Source: JBLMYQ01 sp050260055
GTDB taxonomy: Bacteria > Bacillota > Clostridia > Acetivibrionales > UBA4821
Length of the DNA: 64,000 nucleotides
Direction of reading: 5' to 3'
Assembly: GCA_050260055.1 (NCBI GenBank)
Contig: JBLNBO010000003.1
Location: forward strand, 62,001 to 126,000
The notes under the pieces were generated by a model that saw only the letters and a list, made by a program, of their open reading frames with translations, made no database searches and was not told where the DNA came from. Shown here piece by piece: positions 1 through 8,341 of this stretch (position 1 is its first letter; each line of letters opens with the position of its first letter). The translations under genes were made by a program, and so were the position numbers.

Positions 1-715
1 CTATCTCCATTGAAACTCCGCTCATCACAAGCGATTCAACAAGCTCTTCTAAGAAAAATTCATTTTTTATATCACTACAATCCATACGTACAAAGCTGTT
101 AACCGATTTTTCAGCAATTATTGATGCAAAGCCATCAGTTACAGTTTTGCCTTTTTCTTCTTCAAAATCCCAATCACGCAGAGCTGTAATCTTTGAAAGC
201 AAATCGCCGATTCCGGAATATATGAATTTTTCAGGAGAACTCTTTAAAATATCAATATCAACAATAATTCCATATGGCATTTTAGCCGGAACCGATTTCC
301 TTTTTCCATTAATAAAGAAAGAACAGGTAGAGCTTGCAAATCCATCATTTGAAGCAGAAGTAGGAATACTTATGAACTGGATATTATTCAAAAAACTCAT
401 ATACTTTGCAGTATCAAGAGCCTTTCCTCCGCCAATTCCGAGCACTGCTTGTGTCCTTGAAGGAACTTGAAAAGCCATATGAGTAACATTTTCTATTTCA
501 ATATTATCATTATCAAAAGTATTAAGAATATTAATCTCATTTTGTTTTATTGAGTTTACAATTACATCACCAAAAAGGTTTCTTATTCCCTCTCCAAAAA
601 CCAAAACAACATTTAAAATGCCCACTCTTTTTAGCATTCCGCCTATATTATAAAACGTACCCCTTCCTATTTCGAGAAGAGAAGGAATAGAAATTCTGTG
701 CGATGGAACTTTCAT
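1..715 (-). CDS. Iron-containing alcohol dehydrogenase family protein, glycerol-1-phosphate dehydrogenase-like (3' part outside window)
   Basis: Read on the minus strand, the frame starting at 715 stays open to the window edge, giving about 238 residues without a stop, so the gene is partial. It shows the NAD(P)-binding signature GIGGGKALDTAKY and, further on, PTSASNDGFASS, the form typical of sn-glycerol-1-phosphate dehydrogenase (EgsA/AraM type) within the iron-dependent alcohol dehydrogenase superfamily. Such enzymes reduce dihydroxyacetone phosphate to sn-glycerol-1-phosphate. The metal-binding histidines would lie in the missing C-terminal half. An in-frame ATG also exists at 724, but the GGGGGA ribosome binding site lies directly against it and sits about 9 nt from the ATG at 715, so 715 is preferred. 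Substrate is inferred from motifs only; a related dehydrogenase of unknown substrate is possible. Confidence 0.8.
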   Translation of the reverse strand, partial: MKVPSHRISIPSLLEIGRGTFYNIGGMLKRVGILNVVLVFGEGIRNLFGDVIVNSIKQNEINILNTFDNDNIEIENVTHMAFQVPSRTQAVLGIGGGKALDTAKYMSFLNNIQFISIPTSASNDGFASSTCSFFINGKRKSVPAKMPYGIIVDIDILKSSPEKFIYSGIGDLLSKITALRDWDFEEEKGKTVTDGFASIIAEKSVNSFVRMDCSDIKNEFFLEELVESLVMSGVSMEI

Positions 716-808
716 TTTAATCATTCCCCCGTTCACTTTATTTGTTCTATCTTTAGGATTATATCAGACAGATAGGTTATTCTTCGGAACAGGTATATCT
801 GTTCCCTG

Positions 809-1462
809 CTACTGCAAAACCCCTTGGCTAATAAAATACTCTTCTATTTCTTTGAAAGAACCAATTGGGACGAATGAATATCCTTCATTTGCCAACAGAT
901 TTTGAAGCTGCCCCTTGGCAAAAATAACATCTGCTTGTTCTGCCGCCTTCAAATCAGGTCCGCTGTCGCCTGTATAAAAAATTTTCTTTGCCTTGTCCTT
1001 AAAATCCTTTACAACAAGCTCCTTGTCCACTCCGTATATATCAGAATAATAAGGGCTGGTATAATCCGGCATAATATGAATCCCTCCATCACGGTATTCA
1101 CTGGGATTTGAAATGACTTTAACTCCTTCTATGCTATAGTGTTCAAATATTTTTTTTATATAATAATCAGCACCTGCACTAATAATAATAAAATCTCCGC
1201 CAGCCTGTCTTATTTTTTCTATAAGTGAAGGCGCATTCATATCAAAAGGGATAGTGAGAATATCTTGGATTACTTCTTCTTCCGAACTGTTCATTGAGGA
1301 AAAGACTATATTTAAAAAGTCGACATCCTTCATTTTTTTTGCCTTCCAGTCATTATAAAGCTGAACCCCTTTATCCTGAAGGTGCTTTTCTATGACAATA
1401 TTATAAAAATCTTTGTTGGTAATTGTATTATCAAAATCGGAAAAAAATATAAATTCTTTCAC
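809..1462 (-). CDS. MtnX-like HAD-IB family phosphatase
   Basis: 217 residues, close to the usual size of MtnX-type HAD phosphatases. Motif I is DFDNTIT (residues 9-15, nucleophile and acid-base aspartates), motif II lies in FIIISAGADYYI, and motif III/IV is FYTGDSGPDLKAAEQAD. The spacing and the inserted cap of about 60 residues after motif I fit the HAD-IB group that includes 2-hydroxy-3-keto-5-methylthiopentenyl-1-phosphate phosphatase and phosphoserine phosphatase. No other methionine-salvage gene is visible nearby, so the substrate remains open. The start is a GTG with AGGAGA about 5 nt upstream. It follows the upstream unknown gene after a strong terminator and so probably has its own promoter. 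Confidence 0.8.
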   Translation of the reverse strand: MKEFIFFSDFDNTITNKDFYNIVIEKHLQDKGVQLYNDWKAKKMKDVDFLNIVFSSMNSSEEEVIQDILTIPFDMNAPSLIEKIRQAGGDFIIISAGADYYIKKIFEHYSIEGVKVISNPSEYRDGGIHIMPDYTSPYYSDIYGVDKELVVKDFKDKAKKIFYTGDSGPDLKAAEQADVIFAKGQLQNLLANEGYSFVPIGSFKEIEEYFISQGVLQ

Positions 1463-1540
1463 ATATCTCTCCTTATATAAAATTAATAAATTGTTTCTCT
1501 TTATTGAAGCATTATTGCTTTATCTATTTCATATTATACT

Positions 1541-1582
1541 AAAAAAAAGAAAGAACTGCTGACTTTTTTTGTCAGCAGTTCT
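1541..1582 (-). terminator. Rho-independent terminator
   Basis: On the minus strand a 12-bp stem AGAACTGCTGAC / GTCAGCAGTTCT closes a 7-nt A loop and is followed by a run rich in T. It ends the transcript of the unknown gene at 1591-2217. The same stem core recurs at 2375-2401 and 18221-18250. Confidence 0.85.
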
Positions 1583-1590
1583 GGTCTTGG

Positions 1591-2217
1591 TTACCTGAAA
1601 ATTGCTTCGAGCAAGATTTTTGCTTTACTTTTTTTTACCTCTTCTTCAATCAAATCTTCAACTTGGTTTCCTGCTACGGCCTTGTTCTCCGCCGCAAAAA
1701 ACAATAATTCTTTAAGATTCTCAGACTCCTTTTCAACCAGCTCGCCATTGTTATTCATATACAACACATATACGTTCATCACACACTTGATGCTCTTTTG
1801 CACTTTCTTGCCAATTATGACATGTGCTCCAGGAGAGAGAGAAAACATTATTTCTTGAAACCTCTGGAGAGGGCCGTCTCCTTTTGCCCAGATGCAGATT
1901 CCCCCCGGGAAGATAATGGTTTCCTTGTTAATGTTATACTCGCCAATGTAAGCCGCAGTGACCTTTCTTTCTTCCCCGCCCTGTTCTACAATGCTATTAA
2001 AGCATTTTTGCACTTCCATAGCTTGTGTTACAATACGGGAATCCCTTTCTGTCTTTTCTCTGGCATACACCCTGCCGGCTTTCCTGTATAGGATAAAGTT
2101 TTCTATGCTGTCTATAGTTCCTTTGAAATTATGCCCGAAAGGAATTACTGCATAACCAAGGCCTACGCAGCCACGTGCTATAAGTATAATCTTATTATTT
2201 TTAACTTCTATCGCCAT
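1591..2217 (-). CDS. Protein of unknown function, paralogue A of the nifS-linked pair
   Basis: 208 residues, no recognised family. It is clearly paralogous to the next gene (2423-2980): both share an N-terminal block (ARGCVGLGYAVIPF versus ASGCWGYGYALIPL), a central block ending in VYAR, the block ILFPGGICIWAKGDGPLQRF versus ILFPEGVCVSAEGEGPLRRY, and EIMFSLSPGAHVI followed by YVLYMNNNGELVE. No signal peptide or membrane segment is seen, so it is probably a soluble, beta-rich cytoplasmic protein. The start ATG has AGGAGGG 7 nt upstream. It has its own promoter (2343-2371) and its 5' leader resembles that of the cysteine desulfurase gene, which suggests a tandem duplication that carried the leader along. 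Function unknown. Confidence 0.75.
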   Translation of the reverse strand: MAIEVKNNKIILIARGCVGLGYAVIPFGHNFKGTIDSIENFILYRKAGRVYAREKTERDSRIVTQAMEVQKCFNSIVEQGGEERKVTAAYIGEYNINKETIIFPGGICIWAKGDGPLQRFQEIMFSLSPGAHVIIGKKVQKSIKCVMNVYVLYMNNNGELVEKESENLKELLFFAAENKAVAGNQVEDLIEEEVKKSKAKILLEAIFR

Positions 2218-2293
2218 TAAACATCCCTCCTGTTTAATCCTGCACTTTTACCATAAGTAAAGAACAATTCTTCGTCCTACTTTTTCCCCCTTT

Positions 2294-2309
2294 GTTTCAA
2301 ATAAGAAAC
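2294..2309 (-). promoter_or_regulatory. Leader hairpin in the 5' UTR of paralogue A, conserved with the nifS leader
   Basis: On the minus strand the leader reads GTTTC-TTATTT-GAAAC, a 5-bp stem with the loop UUAUUU. The equivalent place in the cysteine desulfurase leader (4185-4200) reads GTTCC-TTATTT-GGGAC. The stem positions differ but pairing is kept (with one G-U), which points to an RNA hairpin, although a DNA operator cannot be excluded. Confidence 0.5.
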
Positions 2310-2342
2310 TCGCTAATATTATGAAATTGTCTAAACTAGAAA

Positions 2343-2371
2343 ATTGTATCACAAAAAGAAGTTTTTTACAA
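2343..2371 (-). promoter_or_regulatory. Sigma-A-type promoter of paralogue A
   Basis: Minus strand: -35 TTGTAA (2366-2371), 17-bp spacer, -10 TACAAT (2343-2348). It overlaps the tail of the terminator of the gene upstream. The matching element in front of nifS has the same layout. Confidence 0.7.
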
Positions 2372-2373
2372 GA

Positions 2374-2402
2374 AAGAACTGCTGACAAAATCAGCAGTTC
2401 TT
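2374..2402 (-). terminator. Rho-independent terminator after the nifS operon
   Basis: 12-bp stem AAGAACTGCTGA / TCAGCAGTTCTT with a 5-nt loop on the minus strand, followed by TTTCTTG. It separates the nifS-paralogue B transcript from the promoter of paralogue A. Confidence 0.8.
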
Positions 2403-2422
2403 TGGGCTTTTACTTGCCTGGT

Positions 2423-2980
2423 TTAATTAAAAAACCTTGATAACATTCCTCCTTTGCTTTGGGGACTCTTGGCCATTTTCTCGAGCCTATCCATATCTCT
2501 GGACTCTTGCTCAATCAGTTTCCCGTTTTTGTTCATATATAATACGTACTCTTGGGCTCCTCCGCCTCTCTTATTTACGATGATATATGCTCCAGGCAAG
2601 AGAGTAAACATAATCTCTCTATACCTGCGCAGAGGACCTTCTCCTTCAGCCGAGACACATACTCCCTCAGGAAACAAAATCGTTTCCATGATAATTTGGT
2701 ATCCGTTCCTTCTGCTATTATCCTCCACTCTTTTCTCTTCGGCTTGCTCAACAATTTCGCTGTAACGAGAATCAATATATACCACTTTGGTTAGTGCTTG
2801 ATCGCCGCGATTCTTTTTCCTGGCATATACTTTACCGGATTCCTGGCATAGGACAAAATCCTCCGGCCGATCCGCTTCTTCCCCGTTCGAATCTCTGAGT
2901 GGAATAAGTGCATAACCATATCCCCAACAGCCGCTGGCTTTCAATAGAATCTTCCTTTCTTCAACGTCCACCATTGCCAT
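2423..2980 (-). CDS. Protein of unknown function, paralogue B of the nifS-linked pair
   Basis: 185 residues, unknown family, paralogous to the gene at 1591-2217 along its whole length but about 20 residues shorter at the C-terminus. Conserved blocks are GCWGYGYALIPL, ILFPEGVCVSAEGEGP, EIMFTLLPGAYIIV and YVLYMNKNGKLIEQES. No transmembrane segment. The ATG lies only 12 nt after the stop codon of the cysteine desulfurase gene and has AGGAGGG upstream, so the two are co-transcribed. A role linked to sulfur transfer or Fe-S assembly is only suggested by this linkage; the protein has no conserved CxxC motif to support it. Confidence 0.75.
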   Translation of the reverse strand: MAMVDVEERKILLKASGCWGYGYALIPLRDSNGEEADRPEDFVLCQESGKVYARKKNRGDQALTKVVYIDSRYSEIVEQAEEKRVEDNSRRNGYQIIMETILFPEGVCVSAEGEGPLRRYREIMFTLLPGAYIIVNKRGGGAQEYVLYMNKNGKLIEQESRDMDRLEKMAKSPQSKGGMLSRFFN

Positions 2981-2992
2981 TAAACATCCCTC

Positions 2993-4171
2993 CTATTTAA
3001 TTTTAATCCTTCTGTTTTCTGCTTGATACTGGCTAACCCCAGCAAGTTCGGTAATAACCTTAAGGAAATATTCCACATCTTTTGATGTGTTGAAACGGCC
3101 GAACGTTAAACGGAGTGTGCTGTTTGCCATCTCCGGCGTAAGCCCCATTGCTATAAGCACATGGGAGGGAATAACCGATTCTCCTCTACAGGCAGAGCCG
3201 GTTGAAACCGCAATGTTCCTTTCGCTAAGCTCTTCCAGCAGCTCTCGTGCATCTGCTCCGGGGAAGGTCACATTTAGGTTGCCAGGAAGCCTCCGAACTT
3301 GATCCCCATTGAAAATGACTGAAGGAATATTTTTCTTTAACCCTATAGTCATTTGGCTTCTAAGAGAAAGAAGCTTTTCCGCATATGCTTCCTGTTCCTT
3401 AACTGCCAGCTCAATGGCGGTTGCCATTCCTACAATTCCAGGCACATTTTCAGTTCCGGCACGCATACCATCTTCCTGTCCTCCTCCACGGATAATAGGC
3501 TCGATTTCAGTACCTTCTCTTACATAAAGAGCCCCTATACCCTTCGGCCCATAGAACTTATGGCCTGAGATGGAGAGCATATCGACATTCATGGCTTTGA
3601 CATTCACCGGAATACTGCCGACCGCCTGAACTGCATCAGTATGGAAAAGGATTCCTCTTTCCCGGGCAATACTTCCAATTTCGGAGATTGGTTGTAAGGT
3701 TCCTACTTCATTATTTGCAGTCATTATCGAAATAAGGGTTGTCTGATCCTTTATGGCCTCTATAAGTGCCCGGTATGAAACAACTCCTTTTGCATCGACT
3801 GGTAAATAAGTAACCTCAAAACCTTCCAGCTCAAGCTGGTGGCAAGACTCTAAAATTGCTTTATGCTCAATTGCACTGGTTATTATATGATTCCCTTTAT
3901 CCCTGTTAGCACGGGCTGCGCCCTTGATGGCCCAGTTATCTGACTCTGTTCCGCCAGAAGTAAAGAAGATTTCTTCATCCCTGGATGCACCCAGAGCATT
4001 GGCTACACGCTCTCTTGCTCTTCTGATAGACTCTTTGGCGCGCACACCAACTTTATGAAGAGAAGAAGGATTTCCAAAGTCTTCTTTAAAACACGATGCC
4101 ATAGCATCAACAACACGCTTCCTTGGGGCTGTAGTAGCTGAATGATCAAAATAAACTATTTTTCCCACCAT
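2993..4171 (-). CDS. Cysteine desulfurase, NifS/IscS family
   Basis: 392 residues from the ATG at 4171, which has AGGAGG 7 nt upstream; the frame extends further 5' but those codons cover the promoter and leader. PLP-dependent enzyme that removes sulfur from L-cysteine as a protein persulfide for Fe-S clusters, thiamine or tRNA thiolation. Seen: the N-terminal FDHSATTAPRKRV, the cofactor contact region TSGGTESDNWA, H103 in IEHKAI, the PLP lysine K205 in SISGHKFYGPKG, and the active-site cysteine C328 in STGSACRG. The short loop around C328 fits the NifS/IscS class I type. No iscU or scaffold gene is adjacent; instead it is followed by the unknown paralogue B. It might serve a dedicated acceptor. 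Confidence 0.93.
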   Translation of the reverse strand: MVGKIVYFDHSATTAPRKRVVDAMASCFKEDFGNPSSLHKVGVRAKESIRRARERVANALGASRDEEIFFTSGGTESDNWAIKGAARANRDKGNHIITSAIEHKAILESCHQLELEGFEVTYLPVDAKGVVSYRALIEAIKDQTTLISIMTANNEVGTLQPISEIGSIARERGILFHTDAVQAVGSIPVNVKAMNVDMLSISGHKFYGPKGIGALYVREGTEIEPIIRGGGQEDGMRAGTENVPGIVGMATAIELAVKEQEAYAEKLLSLRSQMTIGLKKNIPSVIFNGDQVRRLPGNLNVTFPGADARELLEELSERNIAVSTGSACRGESVIPSHVLIAMGLTPEMANSTLRLTFGRFNTSKDVEYFLKVITELAGVSQYQAENRRIKIK

Positions 4172-4184
4172 TTTAACCTCCTTT

Positions 4185-4200
4185 GTCCCAAATAAGGAAC
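4185..4200 (-). promoter_or_regulatory. Leader hairpin in the nifS 5' UTR
   Basis: Minus strand GTTCC-TTATTT-GGGAC, same loop and position relative to the promoter as the element at 2294-2309. Changes between the two copies preserve base pairing. Together with the shared sequence GTTTAGACAATT upstream, it shows the leaders are homologous. Confidence 0.5.
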
Positions 4201-4233
4201 TCATTAATATTATTGAATTGTCTAAACCACAAA

Positions 4234-4262
4234 AGTGTATCATCAAATGGAATTTTTTGCAA
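4234..4262 (-). promoter_or_regulatory. Sigma-A-type promoter of nifS
   Basis: Minus strand: -35 TTGCAA (4257-4262), 17-bp spacer, -10 TACACT (4234-4239). The -35 box begins right after the terminator of the chemosensory operon. Confidence 0.65.
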
Positions 4263-4263
4263 C

Positions 4264-4290
4264 AAAAAACAGGCATAACGCCTGTTTTTA
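4264..4290 (-). terminator. Terminator of the chemosensory operon
   Basis: 10-bp stem AAAAACAGGC / GCCTGTTTTT with a 5-nt loop. On the minus strand it follows the receptor gene. The stretch between it and the receptor stop (4291-4473) is AT-rich and holds only a weak dyad near 4347-4364. Confidence 0.75.
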
Positions 4291-4473
4291 TATATGGTAA
4301 TTATTTTGTCCTTTGTTTATCTAGCTTTTCTTCTTTTGAAAGCATAACCAACTTTTTTGTTGGTGCAGTATATATTCTATATTAATTTTATTTTTCCTTC
4401 TAAAATTCTAAAAATTTTTACAATATTTTGAGCCGTTGTGGCACAAGGCTTCTACATGTTGTGTGATTTTCTT

Positions 4474-5973
4474 CTATAAATCAGCAAGCATTGCATATTT
4501 ATTAAGCTCTTTTGCAAGATTCCCTATTTTCTGAGTAACCTCCATAGACCTCCTAGCACATGCTGCATTCTGTTTATAAATACTATTTAATTCTTCTATA
4601 AGGTCGGAAATATTTTTTGCCTTTGCCGCTCCTCTCTTTGCTGTTGTAAATACCACCTCTCCGCTGCTCCCTATGGTTTTCTCAATACTGCTTACAAAAA
4701 CATTTATATCTTCATTCGTCCTATCTATTACTTCTATAACTTCTTTTGATAAATCCAGACTTTTTTCTGCCAGCTTTTTTATTTCATCTGCAACAATAGA
4801 AAACCCTCTCCCTTGTTCGCCTGCTTTTGCCGCTTCAATAGCAGCATTTACAGACAGCAGATTTGCCTGCTCCATTACAATTTCCATAACTTCTTTAATG
4901 ATGTTAAGTTTTTTTGCATCAGCAGAAATTATTTTTACATATTTAAAAACATCCTGCATGCCTTTTATGGCATGCTTTGTGTAAACACTATCATCTGGAT
5001 TTACATCTTCTATAAGATTTTCAATTTCCTTTGTCTGCTGTTGGAATATTTCATCTATTGTTCTGATTGCAGCTGTATGCTCTGAGCTATTTGACACAAT
5101 CTGCTTTACCTGATCATCAACATATGTGGTTTCTTCCATTATTACTGAAACAATCTTAGTTACATGCTTAAAAAGACTTCTATAATCAGAAATAACACCA
5201 TTTATTATTCTGCTGAGTTCATGAAATTCCTGGAACTTTGAAGCTGCTTCCCCCGGAAGCTTTTCAGCTGCTTCAGGGTTCATTATTCTTGATTTAATAT
5301 AATCAGTCATTGATAGGATACTTTTTGTAATAATCCTAGAAAAATAAAATGAGATTGCTATACTCGCAATAAAAGCAACGCAAACTACTATTATAAGCAT
5401 TTTGGTTCTGTCAAAGAGCTGTTTATTTAATACCGAACCATTAACTGCTTGAAACCACAATCCAAAAGCTTCATCTTTGTCATTTTTTAAAACCGAATAA
5501 ACTCCCCAATAATTTTTATTGTTCAATGATAGTGTTCCTGCATATGGAGCATTTTTTTGTATAGCCTGATTATAAATGGTATCAGGCAAAAATGATCCTC
5601 TTAGTACATTCTTATCCTGGCCTGAAAATGATGAAGCTACGGGCTTCTGTTTACAAAATATTATTACTTCTTCATTTGTTAAATCTTTTATCTTCAACAG
5701 GAACTCTTCAATTTCGATCTTTCCTGAAGTTATATCTGCCGAAGCCTTGCTCCAATTCCCTTTATAATTGTCAGCAAGATACTCTATCTCCAGTTTGCTG
5801 TTTAAAATGACTTTTTCATTGCTCTCTGCTATATTATTCTGCCATATAACCAGAAACGCCGCTTGAGCCATAAGAAAGATTATCACAATACTTATAACTA
5901 TGTTATAAAGAATTATATTTTTCTTAAGGCTTCCCCTTGATTTATAATGGCTTTTTTTGCTTGAGCTTTCCAT
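4474..5973 (-). CDS. Methyl-accepting chemotaxis-type receptor
   Basis: 499 residues. One hydrophobic segment lies at about residues 20-43 and a second at about 193-213, enclosing an extracellular sensor region of about 150 residues that I cannot assign to a family. After the second segment comes a HAMP-like stretch and then the MCP signalling domain, with the hairpin-tip core NLLSVNAAIEAAKAGEQGRGF close to residue 385, where CheA and CheW bind. The C-terminal tail carries no CheR-docking pentapeptide. It starts 23 nt after the cheA stop, so it is the last gene of a cheW-cheA-mcp operon. With no CheR or CheB in the window, adaptation by methylation is uncertain. Ligand unknown. Confidence 0.88.
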   Translation of the reverse strand: MESSSKKSHYKSRGSLKKNIILYNIVISIVIIFLMAQAAFLVIWQNNIAESNEKVILNSKLEIEYLADNYKGNWSKASADITSGKIEIEEFLLKIKDLTNEEVIIFCKQKPVASSFSGQDKNVLRGSFLPDTIYNQAIQKNAPYAGTLSLNNKNYWGVYSVLKNDKDEAFGLWFQAVNGSVLNKQLFDRTKMLIIVVCVAFIASIAISFYFSRIITKSILSMTDYIKSRIMNPEAAEKLPGEAASKFQEFHELSRIINGVISDYRSLFKHVTKIVSVIMEETTYVDDQVKQIVSNSSEHTAAIRTIDEIFQQQTKEIENLIEDVNPDDSVYTKHAIKGMQDVFKYVKIISADAKKLNIIKEVMEIVMEQANLLSVNAAIEAAKAGEQGRGFSIVADEIKKLAEKSLDLSKEVIEVIDRTNEDINVFVSSIEKTIGSSGEVVFTTAKRGAAKAKNISDLIEELNSIYKQNAACARRSMEVTQKIGNLAKELNKYAMLADL

Positions 5974-5996
5974 ACATATTCCTTCTCTTAAAATAT

Positions 5997-7655
5997 TTAG
6001 ATAACAAAACTGCTCTTTACTATGTCGGCAACATCCATTACCAGCGCAACCCTGCCATCCTCAAGGATTGCTGTTCCTGCAATATTTCTCACCTTGCCCA
6101 CAATTTTGCTCATTGGCTTTATAATTACCTTCTGGCTCCCAAGGAGTCTGTCAACTACTAATGCGACTCTCTTCTCGGCAAGACCGCAAACAACCGCATA
6201 TGTTTTTCTGTTATTCTTTTTTGCCGAGGCTCCAAATTTATCATATAGCTTTACCACAGCAATATCCATATCATTTACATCTATGGTTTCCCCCTGCTCT
6301 CTTTTAGCTATAAGTTCAGACTGCATACTAAGAACCACATCAACATTAATTGCAGGTATACATAGGATTCTTTTATTTATCTCAAACACTATACAAGGTA
6401 TTACAGACAACGTTGACGGAATTTTTAACGTAATTTTTGTGCCGCGACCTTTTTCTGATTCGACATCTATTGTTCCATTAACCTTTTTTATACTGTTTAA
6501 TACAACATCCATTCCGACTCCTCTGCCTGATATATCGGTAATCTTCTCGGCAGTAGAAAAACTCGGAGAAAATATAAGATTGTATATTTCTCTTTTTGTC
6601 AGAAGCTTTGCCTGTTCTTCATTAACGATTCCTTTTTTAATGGCTGTTGCCAAAACTTTTTGGTCATCTATTCCCTTTCCATCATCCTCTATTGTTATAA
6701 TTATCTGCTCGCCTTTTTGCAGGGTAGAAATTCTTATAACTCCCCTTTCCGGCTTTCCCGCAATTAATCTTTCCTGCGGCATCTCAATACCATGGTCAGC
6801 AGAATTTCGAAGTATATGTATAAGAGGCCTTACTATTTCCTCTGCTATGTTTTTATCCAATCTGGAGTTTACGTTTTCTATAACAAGATTTATACTCTTT
6901 CCTAATGCAATTTCCAAATCCCTTATCATTCTTGGGAAATTTCTAAAGACAGTTTCAATCGGCGTCATGCTTAATTGGATAAACTCATCAAAAAGCCTCT
7001 TTATCTCCTTGTCCATATGCTCCAGCATTCCAAATGATTCTATAAACTTTGAATCTTTATTGTACTGTCTTTTTAAGTTTTTATTGAGGCTGAATACATG
7101 AGATTGAATCATGACGATTTCACTAATATGATTCATGATATTTTCTATAGAATTTAGATTAACCTTTACAGTTTGAATGGAATCCGCTTTTTGTACTGCT
7201 TGTACAGCAATTTGTGCTTGGGTTGGTACAGGCTGTTTTTGAACTGCTTCTTCTCTTTGGGAAACCTGCAAATCTCGCGCCATTTGATTGTCTTTTAATT
7301 TTTCAACAAGATCGTCAATCTCAACATTAGTATCCCCTAAAACAAATTTGTCTCTCAACAGCTTGACTCTATCCATGCATTTTAATAGAAGAGTTACTAA
7401 CTCTGGGGTTATCATCGTTTTGCCATTTTTAATATCTATCATTACGTTTTCTACTGCATGAGTTATTTTTTTCATTCTGTCAAAACCAACCATGGCAGAT
7501 GAGCCTTTAATATTATGCGCCGCCCTCATTATCTCATTTATAACCCCAATTTCCTGCCCGGTTTTTTCAATCTCTAAAAGGCCTTTATCTATTCTTTCAA
7601 TATCCTCTTCTAAATCTTCGGCAAACAGGCTTAACGATTCCTGGTCCAGTTCCAT
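5997..7655 (-). CDS. cheA: Chemotaxis histidine kinase CheA
   Basis: 552 residues. P1/HPt domain with the phosphoacceptor H47 in RAAHNIKGSSAMVGF; a Q/V/A-rich linker of about 50 residues in place of a recognisable P2 CheY-docking domain; dimerisation helices at about 165-235; the HATPase domain with N-box HILRNSADHGIE, G1 box EDDGKGID and G2 box GRGVGMDVV; and a C-terminal CheW-like P5 domain from about 410. It autophosphorylates and passes phosphate to a response regulator, here most likely the CheY-like protein at 8342-8734. At 552 residues it is shorter than typical CheA (about 650), explained by the missing P2. Operon with CheW upstream (28 nt) and the receptor downstream. Confidence 0.93.
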   Translation of the reverse strand: MELDQESLSLFAEDLEEDIERIDKGLLEIEKTGQEIGVINEIMRAAHNIKGSSAMVGFDRMKKITHAVENVMIDIKNGKTMITPELVTLLLKCMDRVKLLRDKFVLGDTNVEIDDLVEKLKDNQMARDLQVSQREEAVQKQPVPTQAQIAVQAVQKADSIQTVKVNLNSIENIMNHISEIVMIQSHVFSLNKNLKRQYNKDSKFIESFGMLEHMDKEIKRLFDEFIQLSMTPIETVFRNFPRMIRDLEIALGKSINLVIENVNSRLDKNIAEEIVRPLIHILRNSADHGIEMPQERLIAGKPERGVIRISTLQKGEQIIITIEDDGKGIDDQKVLATAIKKGIVNEEQAKLLTKREIYNLIFSPSFSTAEKITDISGRGVGMDVVLNSIKKVNGTIDVESEKGRGTKITLKIPSTLSVIPCIVFEINKRILCIPAINVDVVLSMQSELIAKREQGETIDVNDMDIAVVKLYDKFGASAKKNNRKTYAVVCGLAEKRVALVVDRLLGSQKVIIKPMSKIVGKVRNIAGTAILEDGRVALVMDVADIVKSSFVI

Positions 7656-7683
7656 GCGAACACTTCCCCTTTACCCTTATAGA

Positions 7684-8058
7684 TTATCCGATTATTTTGT
7701 TAAGCTCTATCAATTCCGGAGCTCCTCTAGCCTCAAGGTTAATTTCTTCAGAATTTTTAACACCCACTAAGCAGTCAATCAGTATTCCAACTTTTTCTTC
7801 TTTATATCTAACAACCATGATTTTTGCCCTCTTATTAAGCCCATTATCCTGCAATCCCAACCGTTCTTTTATATCTATAATAGGAATTACCTGTGTTCTA
7901 AAACGGGTAACCCCTTTAATATGCTTAGGTGTATCCGGCAGTTGGATTATCTCATCAAGACTAATGACTTCTTCCATTGATGCTATATCAAGCAAAAAAT
8001 CCTGTGAACTCATTTTGAATTGTATATAACGGTTTATAAGGCTCTTTTCTTCTTCCAT
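7684..8058 (-). CDS. cheW: CheW coupling protein
   Basis: 124 residues, slightly short for CheW (about 140-160) but covering the domain. Seen: the strand LIDIASMEEVISLDEIIQLPD-like region, then the block HIKGVTRFRTQVIPIIDIKERLGL that matches the CheW signature GV.N.RG..IPV.DL, and KIMVVRYKEEKVGILIDCLVGV. It bridges receptor and CheA in the chemosensory array. The ATG has GGAGTG 9-10 nt upstream. First gene of the cheW-cheA-mcp operon; the promoter is probably in the 100-bp AT-rich stretch up to the terminator at 8157. Confidence 0.9.
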   Translation of the reverse strand: MEEEKSLINRYIQFKMSSQDFLLDIASMEEVISLDEIIQLPDTPKHIKGVTRFRTQVIPIIDIKERLGLQDNGLNKRAKIMVVRYKEEKVGILIDCLVGVKNSEEINLEARGAPELIELNKIIG

Positions 8059-8156
8059 TAATAGTTACACTCCACAAAGGTTCCTAAATAAATTTTAAAG
8101 CAGCAGCCTTTTATATGTTAATTATTCCATATTTGTATAAATAAAGCAACAAGGCT

Positions 8157-8189
8157 AAAAATAAAAGACCCAAGCTTACTGCTTGAGCC
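8157..8189 (-). terminator. Terminator after the response regulator gene
   Basis: Minus strand stem GGCUCAAGC / GCUUGGGUC (9 bp with two G-U pairs), loop AGUAA, then UUUUAUUUUU. It separates the regulator gene from cheW, although both lie on the same strand. The stretch 8190-8341 between them shows no gene. Confidence 0.7.
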
Positions 8190-8341
8190 CCTTAAGATTG
8201 TAATCTCTTAAATCCGTATCCCAACCTTTTCAATTACTTATTTTAATTCATACAATCTCTTTTGTTATAGCTTCCACAGAAGCCGTATCTTTTCGTCCTT
8301 CTTTTTGCTCCGATAAGGAGATAATCAGCCTTTCCTCTTTT

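Noticed and set aside
6022..7101. 359-residue plus-strand open frame
   Set aside because: It lies antisense to cheA, has no ribosome site and its composition mirrors the cheA codons.
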